From JAWLCG01 sp041687295 (GTDB taxonomy: Bacteria; Planctomycetota; Phycisphaerae; SM23-33; FEN-1343), in the NCBI GenBank assembly GCA_041687295.1, contig JAWLCG010000233.1:1-7919 (forward strand): 7,919 nucleotides of DNA, written 5' to 3'. The notes beneath the pieces are model-generated. The model worked only from the letters and a program-made list of their open reading frames with translations. It was not told the DNA's origin and ran no database searches. Below, in pieces: positions 5,046 through 7,919 of the stretch (the first letter of the stretch is position 1; each line of letters opens with the position of its first letter). The translations under genes were made by a program, and so were the position numbers.

Positions 5046-6494
5046 GTGGCGGGTTCGCGACCGAACGTGCTGTTCATCCTCATCGACGACCTGGGCTGGC
5101 GGGACATCGGCTGTTTCGGCAGCGAGTTCTACGAGACGCCCAACCTCGACGCCCTGGCGGCCGAGGGCATGCTCTTCACCGACGCCTACGCGTCGTGTCC
5201 GGTCTGCTCGCCGACGCGGGCGAGCCTGATGACCGGCAAGTATCCCGCCCGGCTGGGGCTGACCAATTTCATCGACTGGAGCTGGGGCGGCCATCCGCGC
5301 AAGCACCGCGTGATCGACGCGCCCTACATCCACGAGCTGCCGCTGACGGAGCGCAGCCTCGCCCGCGCCTTCAAAGACCACGGCTACCAGACCTGCCACG
5401 TGGGCAAGTGGCACCTCGGCGGGCCCGACCACTACCCGGACAAGCACGGCTTCGACACGAACATCGGCGGCTGCGAGTGGGGCATGCCCGTCAAGGGCTA
5501 CTTCGCGCCGTGGCACATCCCGACGCTATCGGAGGGCAAGGAGGGCGAGTACCTCACCGACGCGCTGACCACCCGCGCCATCAAGTGGCTCGAGAACCGC
5601 ACCGAGGGGCCCTGGCTGCTGAACCTCAGCTACTACACCGTCCACACGCCGATCCAGGGCAAGCCCGAGCTGGTCGAGAAGTACCGCGCCAAGGCCGAGC
5701 GGATGGGCGTGCTCGACCAGCCCAGTCGTGTCATCGGCCCGAGCCCCTTCGACCCCGCCGGCGAACAGAGAACCTACGCCCGCGCCAGCCAGAACCTGCC
5801 GGCCTACGCGGCCATGATCGAGAGCATGGACACCAATATCGGCCGGGTAATCGACCACCTCAAGACCACCGGCCAGTGGGACAACACGCTGGTCGTGTTC
5901 ACCAGTGACAACGGCGGCCTGGCCACGGACGTCCACGGCGGCGGGGGCGCCACCTGCAACGCCCCGCTGGCCGTCGGCAAGGGCTGGATGTACGAGGGCG
6001 GCACGCGGGTCTCGACGATCGTCCGCTACCCCGGCGTGACGGCCCCCGGCTCGCGCTGCGCCGAGCCGATCACCAGCCCGGACTTCTACCCCACGCTGCT
6101 CGAGGCCGTCGGCGCGACGCTCGACCCGGCCCAGCACGCCGACGGGGTCAGCCTCATGCCCCTGCTCCGCGGCGAGGGTCGGCTGAGGCGCGACGCGATC
6201 TTCTGGCACTTCCCGCACTACTCCAACTGCGGCGGCCGACCGGGCTGCTCGGTGCGGATGGGCGACTGGAAGCTCATCCAGTTCTACGAGGACGGCCACC
6301 TCGAGCTGTACAACCTCCGCGAGGACCTCAGCGAGGCCCACGACCGCTCGGAGCAGGAATCCGCCCGGCGCGACATGATGCTCGCCCGCCTGGAGGCCTG
6401 GAAGGAGCAGCTCTGCGCCCGCCTGCCCAAACCCAACACCGACTGGACCGGCCCCCGCGAGGCCCCCCACGGCCCCGGCTCGCCCATGGTGTAG
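5046..6494 (+). CDS. Sulfatase (type I, formylglycine-dependent), complete
   Basis: A 482-residue sulfatase that would hydrolyse sulfate esters, probably on a carbohydrate. It opens directly with the catalytic core: PNVLFILIDDLGW gives metal ligands D14 and D15. C54-S-P-T-R58, followed by ASLMTG, is the formylglycine signature, with C54 the residue to be oxidised. GKWHLGG supplies K121 and H123, VHTP supplies H200, TSDNGG supplies D288 and N289, and VGKGWMYEGG supplies K312. The C-terminal subdomain (about 385-450) has the usual VRMGDWKLIQFYEDGHLELYNL pattern. Length is normal for the family. There is no signal peptide, and an in-frame stop just upstream rules one out, so the enzyme appears cytoplasmic unless exported another way. 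Its promoter is shared back-to-back with the unknown secreted gene. A second sulfatase follows in the same direction after 189 bases. The exact substrate class is not assignable. Confidence 0.95.
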   Translation: MAGSRPNVLFILIDDLGWRDIGCFGSEFYETPNLDALAAEGMLFTDAYASCPVCSPTRASLMTGKYPARLGLTNFIDWSWGGHPRKHRVIDAPYIHELPLTERSLARAFKDHGYQTCHVGKWHLGGPDHYPDKHGFDTNIGGCEWGMPVKGYFAPWHIPTLSEGKEGEYLTDALTTRAIKWLENRTEGPWLLNLSYYTVHTPIQGKPELVEKYRAKAERMGVLDQPSRVIGPSPFDPAGEQRTYARASQNLPAYAAMIESMDTNIGRVIDHLKTTGQWDNTLVVFTSDNGGLATDVHGGGGATCNAPLAVGKGWMYEGGTRVSTIVRYPGVTAPGSRCAEPITSPDFYPTLLEAVGATLDPAQHADGVSLMPLLRGEGRLRRDAIFWHFPHYSNCGGRPGCSVRMGDWKLIQFYEDGHLELYNLREDLSEAHDRSEQESARRDMMLARLEAWKEQLCARLPKPNTDWTGPREAPHGPGSPMV

Positions 6495-6665
6495 GGCGGG
6501 GCAATGGCCGCACCGGTAGGGCACGTAGGTTCGCGAGCGGAGCGAGCGGTTCTGCGTGCCGCGAGGGCGCAGAGCGGTTCGAAGGGTAATCCGCCTCCGC
6601 GGCACGCGGAACCTCGCCTCCGCCGGCGCGGCGGCGAGAACCCACGTGCCCTACGGGGCCCGCCC
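6494..6665. repeat. BIME-like pair of inverted REP-type hairpins
   Basis: Two hairpins share the same ends: GGCACG (6520-6525) with CGTGCC (6555-6560), and GGCACG (6601-6606) with CGTGCC (6645-6650). The second is extended by CTCGCC/GGCGAG (6613-6618 and 6633-6638) and CCGC/GCGG (6620-6623 and 6628-6631). They face each other, so the whole unit is also one long inverted repeat: GTAGGGCACGT (6516-6526) with ACGTGCCCTAC (6644-6654), GGTTC with GAACC, and 16 bases at 6548-6563 with 6598-6613, one pair being a G-T. GGGCGGG/CCCGCCC (6494-6500 and 6659-6665) adds outer pairing. It fills the spacer between the two sulfatases, overlapping the first one's stop codon by its last base. The GTAGGGCACG start resembles REP elements mobilised by RAYT enzymes; no such gene is in the window. 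Confidence 0.75.
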
Positions 6666-6683
6666 ATTTCAGGAGCAGACATC

Positions 6684-7919
6684 ATGAACCACCAGACCCC
6701 CAACATCCTGTTGCTCTTCCCCGACCAGTGGCGCTGGGACTGGCTGGGCTGCGAGCGTTCGCCCTACGGCGCGGCGCCGGTGCAGACGCCCAACATCGAC
6801 GCCCTGGCCCGGCGCGGCGTGCGATTCACGCAGTGCCGCACCAACTCGCCGCTGTGCGTGCCGGCGCGGGCGGCCCTGGCCCAGGGCGTGCGATACCACC
6901 GCTGCGGCGCCCTGGACAACCAGGGGCCCGTCTACCCGCAGCGCGACAACTTCCTCAAGCGCCTCCGCTCGGCCGGCTACCGCGTGCTGACCACCGGCAA
7001 GAGCGACCTGCACGGCCATCACGACGGCTACCACGACAGCGGGTGGCACCCGGTGATGGGGCAGCTGGGCTTCACCGACTCGATCGACATGCGCGGCAAG
7101 CTCAACTCGGCCCGGCCTCCGCACGACAAGCCGGGGCCCTACGTCGCCTACCTCCGCCAGCGCGGCCTGATGCAGACGCACATCGACGACTACCGCCGCC
7201 GCAGCGCGGAGTTCGGCCGCCACCAGCTCGCGCCGTTCCCCACGCCGCTGCCGAGGCCCGACTTCACCGACGACTTCTGCGGGCGGGGCGCCCTGGAGCT
7301 GCTGAATCGCACGCCGGCCGATGCGCCGTGGATGCTGTGGGTGAACTTCCCCGGACCCCACGACCCCCACGACGCCCCGCGCGAGCTGCAGGCGCTCTAC
7401 GACGGCGTGGACTTCCCCCTGCCCACCGCCGGCCAGGAGCACCACGACGGTCAGCCCATCCAGCACCAGCAGATCCGCCGCAACTACGCCGCCAGCTGCA
7501 CGGGCCTGGACCAGTGGGTCGGCTGGATCCTCGACGCCGTCGAGCGCCGCGGCGAGCTGGACAACACGCTGGTGCTGTTTCTCAGCGACAACGGCGCGTG
7601 CTACGAATGGGGACCGTTCGGTTTCGACGGGCCGTCGCGCCGGGGAACCACGACGCTGCGAACCGGGGACGAGCTCCGCCAGATCGGCGGCCCCGGCACC
7701 CATCAGTCCTATGGCAGCGGATGGGCGAATCTGGGCAATACGCCGTTGCGGCTCTACAAGCATTTCACACACGAAGGCGGCATCTGCACGCCGTTGATCG
7801 CTCACTGGCCCAAGGGCATCGGCAGGCCGGACAGGTGGGTCCGCGAGCCGGTCCATGTGATGGACATCCTGCCGACGTTGCACGCAGTGACCGGAGCGAC
7901 CTATCCGACCGAATTCCGC
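6684..7919 (+). CDS. Second sulfatase, 3' end outside window, possible mosaic
   Basis: 412 codons are present and the frame is open to the window edge. Start ATG has AGGAG at 6671-6675, eight bases upstream. The N terminus enters the catalytic fold at once (PNILLLFPDQWRWDWLGC, D14 and Q15 as metal-site residues), with no signal peptide. C58-V-P-A-R62 is the formylglycine core, but the following ALAQG has Gln67 where Thr is usual. GKSDLH provides K106 and H110, GPHDPHDAP provides H226 and H229, and LSDNG provides D302 and N303. From residue ~304 the sequence (ACYEWGPFGFDGPS, GGPGTHQSYGSGWANLGNTPLRLYKHFTHEGG) looks like another arylsulfatase class, and A/T-ending codons rise from about 10 in 307 to 19 in 105 by hand count. 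This suggests recombination or an assembly join. It is not a close duplicate of the upstream sulfatase. It may be co-transcribed with that gene if the hairpins between them are read through. Confidence 0.93.
   Translation, partial: MNHQTPNILLLFPDQWRWDWLGCERSPYGAAPVQTPNIDALARRGVRFTQCRTNSPLCVPARAALAQGVRYHRCGALDNQGPVYPQRDNFLKRLRSAGYRVLTTGKSDLHGHHDGYHDSGWHPVMGQLGFTDSIDMRGKLNSARPPHDKPGPYVAYLRQRGLMQTHIDDYRRRSAEFGRHQLAPFPTPLPRPDFTDDFCGRGALELLNRTPADAPWMLWVNFPGPHDPHDAPRELQALYDGVDFPLPTAGQEHHDGQPIQHQQIRRNYAASCTGLDQWVGWILDAVERRGELDNTLVLFLSDNGACYEWGPFGFDGPSRRGTTTLRTGDELRQIGGPGTHQSYGSGWANLGNTPLRLYKHFTHEGGICTPLIAHWPKGIGRPDRWVREPVHVMDILPTLHAVTGATYPTEFR

Noticed and set aside
5526..6605. Long - strand open frame opposite sulfatase 1
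   Set aside because: It runs through the BIME-like hairpins and mirrors the sulfatase codons. The translation is low-complexity and the + strand protein is a clear sulfatase.
6669..7883. 404-codon - strand open frame at the right end
   Set aside because: It is the shadow of the second sulfatase, whose + strand frame has all catalytic motifs and simply lacks a stop inside the window.
5046..7919. The two sulfatases as a recent tandem duplication
   Set aside because: They share only the family motifs. Their metal-site start (DD against DQ), formylglycine flanks and middle regions differ widely.

Overview
The window is a GC-rich piece of bacterial chromosome, most likely from a planctomycete and plausibly a Phycisphaerae-like member (inference). 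The evidence is a secreted protein with two dockerin type I repeats and a PEP-CTERM tail, a secreted protein whose N- and C-terminal motifs I associate with planctomycete hypothetical proteins, two S1-type sulfatases side by side, about 96-97% G/C at third codon positions, and strong GGAGG ribosome binding sites.

Layout, left to right. (1) The 3' end of thiC (thiamine pyrimidine synthase) carries its CX2CX4C iron-sulfur motif. It is followed by a GC-rich hairpin and then a PAP2-family lipoprotein phosphatase gene. (2) From 1637 to 2329 there is about 690 bases without a convincing gene. It holds a tandem palindromic repeat, a CACAGAGG direct repeat, a long perfect hairpin that probably ends the lipoprotein transcript, and several further stem-loops. 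(3) A + strand gene for a secreted dockerin/PEP-CTERM protein converges with (4) a - strand gene for a 528-residue secreted protein of unknown function. (5) A 221-base divergent spacer carries a candidate promoter for each side. (6) A complete GTG-started sulfatase is followed, across an intergenic pair of REP-like hairpins in mirror orientation, by (7) a second sulfatase that runs off the right edge.

Functionally the window mixes housekeeping (thiC), envelope (PAP2 lipoprotein, PEP-CTERM protein) and carbohydrate-sulfate metabolism (sulfatases). The two sulfatases are codirectional and may act on one sulfated glycan, but nothing shows the substrate. Neither has a signal peptide. Their maturation enzyme (anSME or FGE) is not in the window.

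The two most notable observations are as follows. The second sulfatase looks like a mosaic: its first ~303 residues resemble the DQ..CVPAR class of sulfatases, but from the SDNG motif on it resembles a different arylsulfatase class. Codon choice changes at the same place, from about 3% to about 18% A/T-ending codons by hand count. The spacer between the sulfatases is almost entirely a BIME-like inverted pair of GGCACG...CGTGCC hairpins. No CRISPR array, tRNA, rRNA or transposase gene was seen.
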